DNA of 64,000 nucleotides from assembly GCA_013368445.1 (NCBI GenBank), contig JAACJO010000019.1, positions 310,001 to 374,000 on the forward strand, given 5' to 3'. Under the pieces are notes generated by a model. The model was not told the DNA's origin. It did no database searches and saw nothing but the letters and a program-made list of their open reading frames with translations. Below, one piece after another: positions 1 through 11,571 of the stretch. Within the stretch, counting starts at the first letter, position 1; each line of letters begins with the position of its first letter. This DNA is from Leucocoprinus leucothites. Lineage: Eukaryota > Basidiomycota > Agaricomycetes > Agaricales > Agaricaceae. The translations under genes and the position numbers were made by a program.

Positions 1-1756
1 GCTACCCTTCCCACCACTCAACGTGTCCTTGGACTGTTCATTTTGTATGGCAGCGAGAAACTCACCGGTCTCGTCCATGCGAACTTTCTAGACCTCGATC
101 AAGCTGCCTTTTATCATTCACTTCGGCGCCTACATTCGGTTGTTTTTGTTCCTCGTGCCTCCGAGGCTAGCACCCAGCCGATCCGGATATACCATGCATC
201 TTTCTCTGACTACCTGAGGGACGAAGCACGTGCTGGAGAGTTCGCTTTGGATGAGGGAGCGATACACCTTTACGTCGCGACTCGTGGCCTTCAGTGGCTC
301 AGCCACTTTTGCAAAGAACCTTCAGGTAATCCCAGCGGGTCATACTGGTGACATTGATTAACCACCATTTTAGACCAACAGGTATTGCCAGAACTTCCAT
401 GGCCCAAGGGCTCAACGTCGCCTTACAGCCAGACTGTTCTCGACTCCGTGTGCGAGTTTGTGTTCACCCCTTGCTGGCGGGCCTTTCCACAAGTGCCCGA
501 AACTTCTTTGTCTACGTTGATAGAAGCGTTGAAAGATTTTGATTTCAACATTACTTACTCGAAGTGGGAGGACGAGATGCAGGAGTTTGCATATTTTATT
601 CGATGGCTTGCCTCGTCGGTGAGCTCTTCCGGACCTGCCCTACGGCGTCCATGCTGACGCCTTTTGCTCTAGGATGCAAAGACTCTCGCTTCCATTGATC
701 ATCAGCATTTGGACAAGCCCGGGAGGCAGGAAGAGATAGCGATCATCTGGAACGAGAAGGACCCTGGTACTTTTGTCGAACCCTTTCTCTGCAGCACGGG
801 ACCCTCCAATTACCTCTCGATCTATCTTCAGCTTCGGAACCGTACGCAAACCTCCTTCCATCTCATAATGAGTACAGGCATCAAGGACGTGTGCCAGGCA
901 CGGGAAGATGACATCCTCGTTGCGTATGTTGCTTCTGCCCTCTAAAGAATCAACAGCCCAGACCTCACCTTCCATTCTCTAGCTTCATGGGGCACGGGAA
1001 AAGCGATGTATGTGAGATCACTGTTGTTAAACGAGACAAGAATACTCAGGCTCTTGTGCAGTTTATTGATCTCCTGGCCCAACAGCCATATTACCCGAGT
1101 CTAGTTCGAAGAAATGCTATTACCCGCACTATTCGCCATGTTCCTGTTCCCGGCGTCCGTGCTGTCCGTGCTGTCCATCCTGAACATGGTAAACGAATTG
1201 TGCTTGTCGACACCCCAGGGTTCAGTCGTAATAAAGGATCGGAGGCAGAGACCGCCACACGCACCAGGGACTGGGTAGAAAAGACGTAAGTGTTGATTCC
1301 ACTGATTTACAAAAGGAACTGTAACAGCTATTTTACAGATATGGGAACAATGTCAAGATTAGTGGAATCGTCTGCGTACTTCCTTCCCGGAGCTCCAGTT
1401 TGGCTGCATCCTACTTAAATATTTTCCGGACGTTTGGTAGCCTATGCGGTGATCTGACAGCAGCTTGTGTATTCCTTGTGAAAACTCCGCCAACGATGAA
1501 ATCCATCTCCAGTGATACCGAGAGCAAGGTTCAGCTCGATGAAAGGCTCTGGAAGAGCTTGATTGAACACGGTGGAAACGTTGACCAACTGGCGAATGAA
1601 ACCAAGGAAGAAGCATGGCGTATTGTTAATAGGCTGCTGGAGACAGCTAATACGGGAGAGGCTTTGAAGGAGATACTCGAATTCCCTCTTGCTCATGCTT
1701 CGGAGGAATGGGGTAATTCGGGAGATACAGCAGAACTAGACGAGTTTGAGTATTGA
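1..1756 (+). CDS. NACHT NLR-like protein with C-terminal pseudo-GTPase, copy A (5' end outside window)
   Basis: The sequence is open from base 1, so the N-terminus and NACHT core lie outside the window. The first exon (to about 329) matches the end of the NACHT module of the gene at 47.5-50.7 kb, including the shared motif RIYHxSFSDYLRD. Exons at about 374-620 and 674-925 give a linker module. Exons at about 984-1286 and 1339-1756 give a G domain resembling the P-loop GTPases common in basidiomycete NLR families. Seen: a G3-type DTPGF at 1209-1223, preceded by HPEHGKRIVLV. The P-loop is short (FMGHGKSDV, near 984-1010) and lacks the first glycine of GxxxxGK[ST]; no clear G4 (NKxD/TxxD) is seen. 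The joined frame has no internal stop, so this copy looks intact to its TGA at 1754-1756. Role in intracellular sensing or allorecognition is inferred from the family only. Confidence 0.72.
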
Positions 1757-2271
1757 TTATGGCCCTGCACAAAAGCTTGATATTGGCCATCATGTTCACA
1801 TTTTTCTTTGTTGCCGGCTTCTGGACTTGTACTGAATTGCATTACTATAATTATAACAGCTTCTCAAGGAATCTCGTTCAATAGCCATTTATTATATCCA
1901 GAAAAAAAGTGAACGACGAAAATTTGAAAGCTAGGCCAAGATGAATAGTAGCGATACAATTGATTCGTAGTCATGGATGCGCTCTCGACCGCTAGGCAGG
2001 GCACAACGCGCCTCCTTAATTAATTAATTAGTCGCGACGGTCACGTGTTCGTTGACCAAAAAAAATCGAAATCGGATATAATTCTGGTCCTGCTCGCACT
2101 TTGCCTCCATCTCTACCGCTCCCGTATATATACCCCCGTGGTCGTCGCTGCAGGCGCCCTGCCTATTTGTCTCTTCCTCTCGTGAATCATCAGTATCAAA
2201 AACTCATAAAACTCAGCCCAAGGCTCTTATCTTTGGCCCCTCGTCTCCCATCGACCCACGCTGTCGACACC
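1757..2271. promoter_or_regulatory. intergenic region with putative importin promoter
   Basis: No coding sequence is seen. A TTAA-type run, (TTAA)n-like, lies at about 2016-2030. A TATATATA stretch at 2125-2132, about 140 bp before the importin start, is a possible core promoter. A pyrimidine-rich leader follows, as is common before fungal housekeeping starts. The function is inferred from position and composition. Confidence 0.3.
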
Positions 2272-5200
2272 ATGGACCTTCAGACACTCTCAAACCTCTT
2301 CGCAACGACGCTGAATCCGGACCCAAATGTGCGCAAAGCCGCGGAGCTGCAGATACGTAAGGTGTGTGGGATCAGATAGAGAAATCAGCCATCACCTTGA
2401 CCTGTAGAAGGAGTTCTTCCGAACTGGCTGCTTGCTTTTCTGTGGTTCTTCAGCGTGAATTGTATACTGATATGACATTTCTATTCAGATTGGAAACGAG
2501 GAGGGCATGATCGCTGCTCTTCTCCAAATTATCGCTGCTGATTCCATCGATATGTACGACGCGTTTTTCCACTGTCACCGTGTACACTATCTCACAGTCT
2601 TCCTTCAATTATCCCGCATATAAATTATGCGACGCGTATCTTGCTTGTTGAATCCACAGCGCCACGCGTCAAGCTTGCTCGGTCTGGCTCAAAAATCGCG
2701 TTTACACCTGCTACACCATCGAAACGCCCAACCCCCGGCGCCCCGATCTCAGCCCTATCCGCGATTCCGACCGTGACGCCCTCCGGCGCAGTCTCCTCCC
2801 CCTCCTTGCGCATTCGCCTTCTCGCAGCATTTCGGTACAGCTGTCGCATACGCTGAAGAATGTCATTGCGTTTGATTTGCCGAGTAATAAGTGGCCTACG
2901 TTGGCGGATGAGATTAAGCACCTGCTTGTCAGTAGTGAAGTGAGGCAGGTGCATGCGGGGTGCCTTGCTGCCCTTGAGAGTGTTCGTGCATTCCGGTAAG
3001 TGAGGGTTGCTTTTGTCTTTATAACGTTCTAATGTATTGTGATCTGTAGGTTCAGACAGAAGAACGACATCCTTCCTACTCTCGTTGACTCGCTCTTTCC
3101 AACGCTCGTCAACATCGCCAATCAGCTACTCAACACACCGCCAAGCACGTCCCAAGATGCACCGACGATCCTCCATCTTATTATCAAAACGTACAAGACG
3201 AGTATCGGCGTACATTTGTCCACGCATCAACAAAGTCCTGAATCAATTGTTCCTTGGGGACAGTTATTCTTCAAGGTTGTGAACTTGCGTGTGCCGAATG
3301 AGATTGTACCACAAGATGAGGAGGAGCGAGAGAGATGTGAGTGGTGGAAGGCGAAGAAGTGGGCATACAATACGCTGGGCAGGTTGTTCCATCGGTGTGT
3401 TTCCCTCTCTCTCTCTCTGCTACTACCCTTCATTTACATGACGCCGATAATGAATTTGTTAGATTTGGGAACCCCTCACAGCTGCCCAGCACAATGCGTG
3501 ACGAGTACAGTCAATTCGCACAGCACTTTGCTACGGTCTTTGCTCCTGAGATCTTGACCATATACCTACAACAAGTCGAACTATACGTTCAACAGCAGAC
3601 CTGGCTCTCGAAGAAATGCCAATACCAGATTTTCCAGTTCTTCACTGAGTGGTACGTCCATCCTTCTCCGCCTTCTCCTTCCTTCCACCACAACCCATGA
3701 TCTGACCAATTCTTGCTTGGCATGATATAACAGTGTTAAACCGAAATCGACCTGGACGCAGCTGAAGCCGCACTTCGAGACGCTTGTGTCGACGTTTGTG
3801 TTCCCTCAGTTGACTTTTAATGAACAGAGGCAGCAACTTTGGGAGAATGACCCTGTGGATTATATTCGTATGGCTGTTGGTGCGTATCTTCTTTCCTCCC
3901 TGGCCTGATTTTTGTTAAGTTTTTCCTTTCCTCTTTTCCTTTATCTCTCTTGCTGCCCCGGGATAATTATCATCTGTAGACGAATACGAGAGCTTCTCAA
4001 CCCCTGTTTCGGCCGCTACCTCGTTTCTGTTTGCTTTGGCGAGTAATAGGACTAAGATTACATTCATGCCGATTCTTGGGTTTATTAACCAAGTTTTACG
4101 CTCGTGCGTCTCCTCCACTTATCTCACGCCTTGGGTACTTGGCTTAATATCTACGTAGGAACGCACCCCCCGCTCAAAAGTTCGGTGTTCTAAATATGAC
4201 AGCTGCACTCGGTCCCTGGATCATGCGCCACCCTGAAGTGAAGAATAATATGGAGCAATTTATGTTGCAATTTGTTACGCCCGAGTTGGACAGTGCGCAG
4301 CCGTATTTGAGGGCTATTGTATGACCTTCTCCATTCTTGCATTCTTATAGGTTATTACTAACATCGAGGGGTTGATGTAGGCACTAGAGATCTTGGGTAC
4401 TGTGACGAAAAGCGGGTTGACCTGGTCCGACAAGGCGGTGGGTTTTCTTGAACCTTAAAGGAAGATCAAGGCTGATTGGACTGAGTAGCAATTGGAACAT
4501 CATTTCAAGGCCGTTATAAGGTCCTTAGATGATCAAGAGTTACCTGTTCGCGTACAGGCCGCTCTGGCGTTGACTGAGATGATTCTTATTCATGAGGAAG
4601 GTACGTTTTTCCGCCTCTCCTTAGCCTCGAAGCACAAGCGGGACTGACAACTTGGTTGAAAGTGAAAATTGCTGTGTCGCCTCAAGTTGGAAAAGTCATT
4701 CAAGGTGCGTGATCCACGCGTTTGAAAACAGAGGGTATGGGTTAAGGACGGGTGCGATACTTAACGCGCAGATCTGCTGAAGTTGTCGGATGAGACTGAT
4801 TTGGAGATTTTGAACCGGAGTATGGAGGTCATGGTTGATCAGTTCCAGACTGAGCTTTTACCTGTTGCTGCTCAGCTTACTGCTCGTTTGGTACGCATAT
4901 ATCTAGCAATTCCCCTCTTTACTCGCTTGTTAATATCTTCATGATGGTCAGTGTGAGTCGTATCTCCGCCTTGCGAGAGAGACAGTCAACCAAGAAGAAT
5001 CACTGAACGCGGCGGATAATGTGGATATTGAAGAGTCCCTTGCAGAGATAGATGATGATAAGACATTTGCTGCTATGGGGATTGCCAAGACGATTAGTAC
5101 TGTACGTTTCCTGCCCCTCGATAATGTATATATGTGTATACTCACCTACTGATGAATGGTAGGTCGTAGCGTCAATTGATACCTCTCCAGAGATTCTGGC

Positions 5201-6790
5201 TCAAGTTCAGGAGGTCATTATTCCAATTATTGCATTCACTTTGGATCATAAGCTCCTCGGTGAGTGACTGGACGCGACCTGGATAACGAATGAAGACTAA
5301 AGGGGTGTTTGTAGAGTTGTTGGATAATATGTACGACCTTGTTGATAGCCTCACATACAAGTCTCGTTCCATCTCGCCTCACATGTGGCCGATGTTTGAG
5401 TCGACGTACAAGTTGTTCAAGTCGGAGGCCATTGATTTCCTCGACGGTGTGTCATTTGTCTACTCATTTCTGCCCCAAGCATTGATGAATTAACGTGTAT
5501 TGGGTAGAGATGCTCCCATCGCTTGACAACTTTGTCTCCTTCGGCAGCGACATTATCAAAGCTAGAGCGGACTACAAGCAAATGTTACTCGATATCTATA
5601 GCACTGCGATGACCAATGATCAGCTAGGAGAGAATGACAGAGTAAATGGATCCAAGCTGGCTGAATCGATGTTGTTGAATTTGCGTGGTAGCTTGGACGA
5701 TGTACGTCTATCTACTCCTATACCCTCTACTTATATATGTATGCTAATATTCTAACTCGACAGTCCCTCCAAGGTATAATTGTCATCGCACTCAACACAA
5801 TGGAAACTGCTCAAGGCTCCGCCCTCAAACTCGCCAACCTCGAAGTCCTCGTCAACACAGTTCTCTACAGTCCTGCATTATCTCTCCACATCATGGAGGC
5901 CACGCGTCCAGGCATGGCCCGCACATTCTTCGATAAATGGTTCGCCGCAATCAACACGGAGAATAAACTGCCTAGGGTGCATGATAAGAAGTTGACTATT
6001 ATTGCGCTTTGTGCACTTTTGGAGTTGAGCCCGGAGAGCATTCCGGTTGGACTGAGGGAGGGCTGGCCAGGTATTATTGGCGGGATTGTCAAGACGTTTA
6101 AGGAGTTGCCGAAGGCTATTGAGGGTATGTGATTTCTGTTGTATGGAAAGTGTTGGGCTGACTCCTGGTTCTTTTTCTTTTGTAGCGAGGAAACAGTTGG
6201 AACAGGCGTTGCAGGAGGAAGCTGAGAGTGATGATGAGGTTGATGATAAGTTCTTGAACTTCGCAGACACTGAAGGTATGCTTTCACCTTTTATTGTTGA
6301 AGGTCTATATATCCTCATGATCTCCTAGACGACGTCTGGGACCAGGACTCAGCTTACCTAGAGATGTTGGCTAGAGAAGTACGTCTCTCTGCCTCCATGT
6401 CATTTGCAATTCAGATTTAAGATCATATCAACAGGGTGCCCGTCTCCGTGAACAGTCTGAAAAGACCGATGGTGAAGCAGAGGACGAAGATGAAGACAGT
6501 GACGATGATTCTGACGATGAGGATATAGACGAAGAGCTCGGGTATATTAGTCCTCTAGACTCTGTGGACCCTTACGTGACTTTCAAACAAGCGCTTGGCA
6601 GTAAGCAGCTGTTTCCCCGCTCATCGTTCTCTCATTTTCTGACTCAAAAATCATTCGCGTTGTAGCCTTTGAAGCCCAGAACCCACAGATGTATCAACTT
6701 GCGACCACGTCGCTCAACATCGACCAACAGACTCATCTTATGGAGATTATACGCCAGGCCGAACAAAACGTCACGACTCCTCAGGCTTGA
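2272..6790 (+). CDS. importin-7/8-like karyopherin (Nmd5/Sxm1 type)
   Basis: This is a nuclear import receptor of the importin-beta superfamily; relatives carry ribosomal proteins, histones and other cargo through the nuclear pore with RanGTP. The start (MDLQTLSNLFATTLNPDP) opens an importin-beta N-terminal domain continuing with NVRKAAELQIRK, then VRQACSVWLKNRVYT in the exon near 2661-2998. Later exons give KPKSTWTQLKPHFETL, QQLWENDPVDYIRMAV and DEYESFSTPVSAATSFLF, typical of the importin-7/8 branch. Near the C-terminus an acidic run of Asp/Glu (about 6475-6540) precedes YISPLDSVDPYVTFKQAL, also usual for this branch. The gene is broken into well over ten exons by short introns. It ends with a TGA at 6788-6790. 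The length, roughly 1,040 residues, fits the family. It looks intact. I cannot separate Nmd5 from Sxm1 orthology by eye. Confidence 0.9.
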
Positions 6791-9556
6791 AGGACAAAAT
6801 GACGTTGGTCTTTTTACGGTACAGCTGATTCTCGCTCTTTTCTCCTCCCTTTACCCCACATTTCTTTGTGCTAAGATCTTCTGACGTTTCCATTTTTCTC
6901 ATGTCTCCTGTCCATGATACATTTGTGAAATTTAAAGCTGAAATGATGATTACGGAATGTATTATTTTTCTCGAGTCTTCGTTCTTGAGCTGGGAGGGTC
7001 ATAAACCGGTGCCATCATGTGTCATGTCTGAAACAGCCTGAGATATTCCGCTACTTCATCCTTGGTCTAAGCGGATGGGGATTTCTATGGTCCATTGACC
7101 GGTTTACTCGTGCGTCTTTTGGTTCTGAAATAGCCTTCGTGATGCTGAATATAGGTCCCGCAAAGCAGTTCCTTCCTTCCTGATGTTGTATCTTGGGCGA
7201 CGCTGCCTTCAATTACCGTATCAAAGCGCCGTTGATCTTCCGTTTCAGGACACTGAGCGCGATAGGTCTTCTCGGCGTATGAGCTCTCGGCGTCCAACAG
7301 CTTGGTTCTGTTTGGATGTACCTCAAGCCCCGATCATGAATGTTTGGGATCTGGTGATTCTGATCGGCAGACGCAGCAAGGATTGGCAATTAGTGGTTAG
7401 TCGAAGTGTTCGATCGTGATTGTGGCGTTGCCTGACAAAGTCGTTTGGCGTAACAATGACAACAATGGGACTCTCGATCACACAGTCAGGGAACATCCGA
7501 AGTTCTGATGATCCATACATACCTAGTACTCCATTTCAGTGAGGTGGTCGGGGTCGCCACAATTTCTGCGGCCACTGCCTGATAGTGAGTCTATTCCCAT
7601 CTTTTGTATGTTTCGAGGCCTTAGGCCCAAGATGCCTGGATTGCAAAGGACATCGCTCATGCGCAGAGTGACGAGTTTGTCCTTTTGCTGATGTCAGATT
7701 TCAGTCTAGCCCCAATTGGGGCGATGACAAGATTGAAATTCCTAGTGAGGTAATGGTACACATACGCATACGACCCACTCTGTTATGAGCAAGTTGGAAA
7801 GCATGCTGGACTGCTCGACACCCTTATGCTGAGCTTGAAGAATGTGGCAAAGATACCTTAACCGAGGGCACAAATTCCGCTGCCGGTGACGGAGTTGTTA
7901 AACCGGGAAAGGCCTTTATTGTGGAAAATGGAATGCGGGAAACCTTGTTCCCTCGCCCATTTTCATGTAGAATCATTGGCCGTGCATGAGTCATTTGCTC
8001 ATGTCCAAGCTAGCAACCGAACCAGTCTAAGTGGCCAAACAGGTCAGCTCTGCCGACATGGTGCATTCTACAATATCTTCATAACGCCCTCGCTGCGCTT
8101 CCAAACTTCTCTGTCGTTGCGACTGATTGAATGCATCTGCGGTATCATTTCCAGATGCATGGATCCGTAGAACATGGATTGTGCCTCAATGTCATGAAGT
8201 TCTTGACCGAAATCTATCCCCATGGTACGAGGCATGGGAAGCTAAGATTATCTTGGTGTCGCTCTTCCTGGCAACATGGCACATTGAGCTGATGCGAAAT
8301 GACTTCTCCTTCAGTTCAGTCACCGAATAGTGAGGTATATTTGGCGTGTTCATTTAACGGTTTCATACCATCGTTTTGAAAGACTAAACGGCGTTCTGCT
8401 TGGCTCGAAGTGCTATCCACATTCATTTCGCGTTGTGTCCCTCCCGCATACACCTCGGCGTTGACATGCCCAGAAATTAGCTCTATCAGAAGTGTCTGTT
8501 CGACTCCAAAATTGACGATGATTTGTCCGTGCAGGCGCTTATGATAATATTTGCTCACCACTGCCAGAAGCCCGATGGGCTTGGATGGCACCCTTTATGA
8601 TGAAACTTCATGTCGTGAAACAGCCTTTCTTTCCAGGCCACCGGGTCCTAGTTTCCTTGTAGTGCTCTAAGTAACTCTGGATTCCCGTCGATGGGTCTCG
8701 ATTCTCATCAATGGCTTACGAATTTGGACTTTTATGGGGGAACGATGATTGGCTCTGCCATTTTTAATCTGGATTAGGGTTTCACTTAATGTCGAAGTTC
8801 TTGTGGTTTATTCCACTCGTGACCTTGCACATGCTGCAGCAATTGGCTTGGAACTGGTTGTAGCCTTTCCAGCCTGTGGTGGCGTTTCAGTTCAGGCGAA
8901 GCACCAGCACTCATTCAAATATTCACCAGTGGTAGTCAGTATGCATTTTTAGTGATCCTGATCTTAATCCCGACAAGCACAACAGGCAGGTGTATTTATG
9001 AGACTGTGAACCATTAGTAATTCGGTGTCCAGCATACCCCGACAAATACCGCAGTGGCGAGAGAGACGTCAAAAGATATCCCAATGCATGTTTGTAACCG
9101 TTGTTTTTATCGGCCGATGAGGAGACATAAGAAAAGCTTACTGTTCTATTAATTGCCCCAGAGGGCATCGCGAGAGAGATGGGGTGTAATCACAAGACAC
9201 ATGTGTATAGTTCAAAGCCCAACTCGATCTGTTGACGAGCCCTTCTATATTATATCGGTAAATAAATGTTCTTCTTCAGGTTCGACGGTTACCTAGTTCA
9301 GGTTTTACACATCCTCATGCCAGACGGATGTGCTCGTAAAGGGATCTTGCGCACCAGCCCATGCGTCCCCTAGCCCGAATCGGAATGGTATCAATGTCTC
9401 CTCAGAAATACTCAGTAGGAGCCTTAGGTTCGAATGACAGCCGGGAGTCCACAATAGGACCCCACGCCCGACTGTACGAACCCCTAGAAGGGAATGGGTT
9501 AACTAAAGTTTGTGAAAACACGTTTATCCAAGCCTAGTCAAGCATCAATGGTGCAT
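6791..9556. other. long gene-poor interval
   Basis: Nothing I can recognise. Only short open frames (under about 95 codons) occur on either strand, without conserved motifs or a convincing exon chain. The first ~150 bp are probably the importin 3' UTR; the last part is the 3' side of the TANGO2 gene. It may hold decayed sequence or a small non-conserved gene. Confidence 0.3.
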
Positions 9557-10938
9557 TTATTTCCAGTCGAGTTTGAACTCAAAAACTCGCTGCTTTACGT
9601 CGCTTTCCCCTCGGCTTTCACTGTAGTCCAGGCGTTCAGGCTTTCCATCTTTACCTAGCCGCCATATGTCTCGCTCAATAAACAGAACTGAGCCATCTCG
9701 CCGTATGAGAAGAACGGTGGACAGTCGAGTGCCGTAGTAGTGCTCAAAGCCTGGAGCAACGGAGGCGAGCGGCCGAGCAGAGGGTGCCATGTCCGACGTG
9801 CCAGGATTGCTGACAGAGACGGCAGCGGCAACAGGCGTGGAAGGATCACCGGAAGGTGCTTCCTTGGCACCGTTGGTTTTGAGGATAACAGGTATTGGGG
9901 TCACCTGAACGGTATTGCGGAGTTGGGCACGCTCAGTTACGGGATTAGGAGATCGCCAGCTAAGTAAACGGAGTCGAAGGGAGGTTGAGGAAAGGTATAC
10001 AATATCAAAGGAGGGTCAGAAGGACTGCGAACCATAGGAAGATTCAAGAACATACGTGAGAATGTCGAACAGTTTCTCCATGAGCGTGTTTTCAGTAACT
10101 GAGAACGAGGAATCGGTGGGTTGATTCCTCAAGGCGTGTTCAAAGTCTGATGTTGCCTGCTTCACCTTTGGCCACTCATTTCCTCCCTGGCCATCGATCC
10201 CATTGGACATACAACCGCAGGCTCGTTCGGTAGGTATGAGTCGGCGAGCTTCGAGGCGGCCACCGGCGCCGTGATTGGTAACTAGCATTGCATCATAAGA
10301 TAGCTTCTGTTCCCGTGAGCTCATTATAGCTTCATCCGTTCTGGGTTCTTGCACACGGCCTTCTGAAGTTCCGGCTCCTTTTGATACCGTGGACGTGGAA
10401 GGTGGAGTAGGGACCAGAAGCAAGAGGTTAAAGCCGGCGAATTTCGCGTCTGAGGGTACGATCTTTCCAACCTCGTCTTCCAGGGGAGAAGATGAATCTG
10501 ATAGAAGGAAAGACGAGACTAAGTGGCCCCTGGAAGAAGTGAAGGATTTCGGGGGCTCAGTTATATTCGTTCTATTTGGTATAGTTGGTCAGATGGCGTC
10601 CGTGATGATGCGGTAGCACTCAATGGTTGAAAAAAAAAACAATACTCACATGAGGGCAACTCTACCGGCCCTGTTTAGGCCAAACCAGGATCCACCTGCT
10701 TTAGCATCGCGGCCAGATAGGATGTTGCCAGAGACTGAGGAAGAATTCGGAGAGTACGGGTCATCTAGAAAGGAATGGAAGTGAGCGTCCTGTGTGGGTC
10801 TATCCAAGTACTCGTCGCGATTGGTGCAAAGAATCCTAATTGAAGGCGCTCCTGCGATAAGCGGCCGCAATGGAAGCTGATGGATTCGGCTTACAGCGCA
10901 TAGTCGGGGTGCTCTAGGGTCCAAACGCCAATGCACAT
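9557..10938 (-). CDS. TANGO2/NRDE family protein
   Basis: The protein starts MCIGVWTLEHPDYAL at 10938; a short intron then joins to ILCTNRDEYLDRPT. The CTNRDEYLDRPT block is the NRDE signature that names the family. The next exons give GNILSGRDAKAGGSWFGLNR and then TNITEPP, the conserved core. The C-terminal exon has YYGTRLSTVLLIRRDGSVLF followed by IERD, the usual TANGO2 end, and stops at 9557-9559. Four or five exons are needed. TANGO2 proteins are linked to Golgi/ER organisation and to heme or lipid handling in animals and yeast; the exact reaction is unsettled, so no enzymatic role is assigned. The middle (about 10050-10420) is a low-conservation Ser/Thr/Gly-rich insert. It is divergently arranged with ARP6. 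Confidence 0.88.
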
Positions 10939-11571
10939 TGTGGTGATCAAAGCTATGAGAAAGAGTAATAGGTTCAAAGAATCAGCCAGGTGCCTGAGCG
11001 GGCACGCGAAACACCGATGAATCAGAATTCGTGAGTTCGATAGGGAAAACTGAACATACCTATGATTCAAATATTCAGGAGTAGGCTAACGTGGTAGACT
11101 TGCAATGAGTTGGTTTGCTTGGCCACTTATATCATCTGTTCGGGGATCTTGTGACACAAAACATTTGATCTCAGGAATGTGTGGATCTCACTCATTTAGA
11201 ACGTTTGACTGATCCCCGAAACTTGAAGTCGACAATGTGAACAACGCGTCTTCTGAGTGCCTTGAAGCACCGAGGAGATTTTGACCATACTTTGTCTTCC
11301 TGGCTTACCATCGGGCTAATAGTCTTGCCGACATCCTTACATCAAAAAGACCACCAGGGCTCGAACAAGAAGTCGAGAACGAGAAAATTCTAGGACTTCG
11401 CCGTTGGGGACTCTTCGTCTAGAGGCAGGGCCTAGAGGCCGAGAGAACCCCTTTCACAGCACAAACATAGATTTAGCTGAACCTGGGAAAGACAATTACT
11501 TGAATCATTTGTTTTTCCCACACTACTGCCTCTTCCCAAACCTCCACCGTGATTCTGAGAATCAGAACCGA
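10939..11571. promoter_or_regulatory. divergent promoter region between TANGO2-like gene and ARP6
   Basis: About 630 bp separates the two outward-facing starts, so both promoters must lie here. An open frame extends upstream of the ARP6 start from 11404 but shows no actin-like residues, so I read it as leader. No clear TATA box is seen. Confidence 0.4.

Noticed and set aside
10980..11056. tRNA-like stretch with GAGTTCGATAG (B-box-like) and a TGCCTGAGCGGGCA D-arm-like hairpin
   Set aside because: No seven-base acceptor stem, no proper anticodon stem-loop and a poor T-stem; at best a chance match.
11404..11571. N-terminal extension of ARP6 in the same frame
   Set aside because: The conserved family N-terminus begins at 11572, and the upstream residues look like translated leader.
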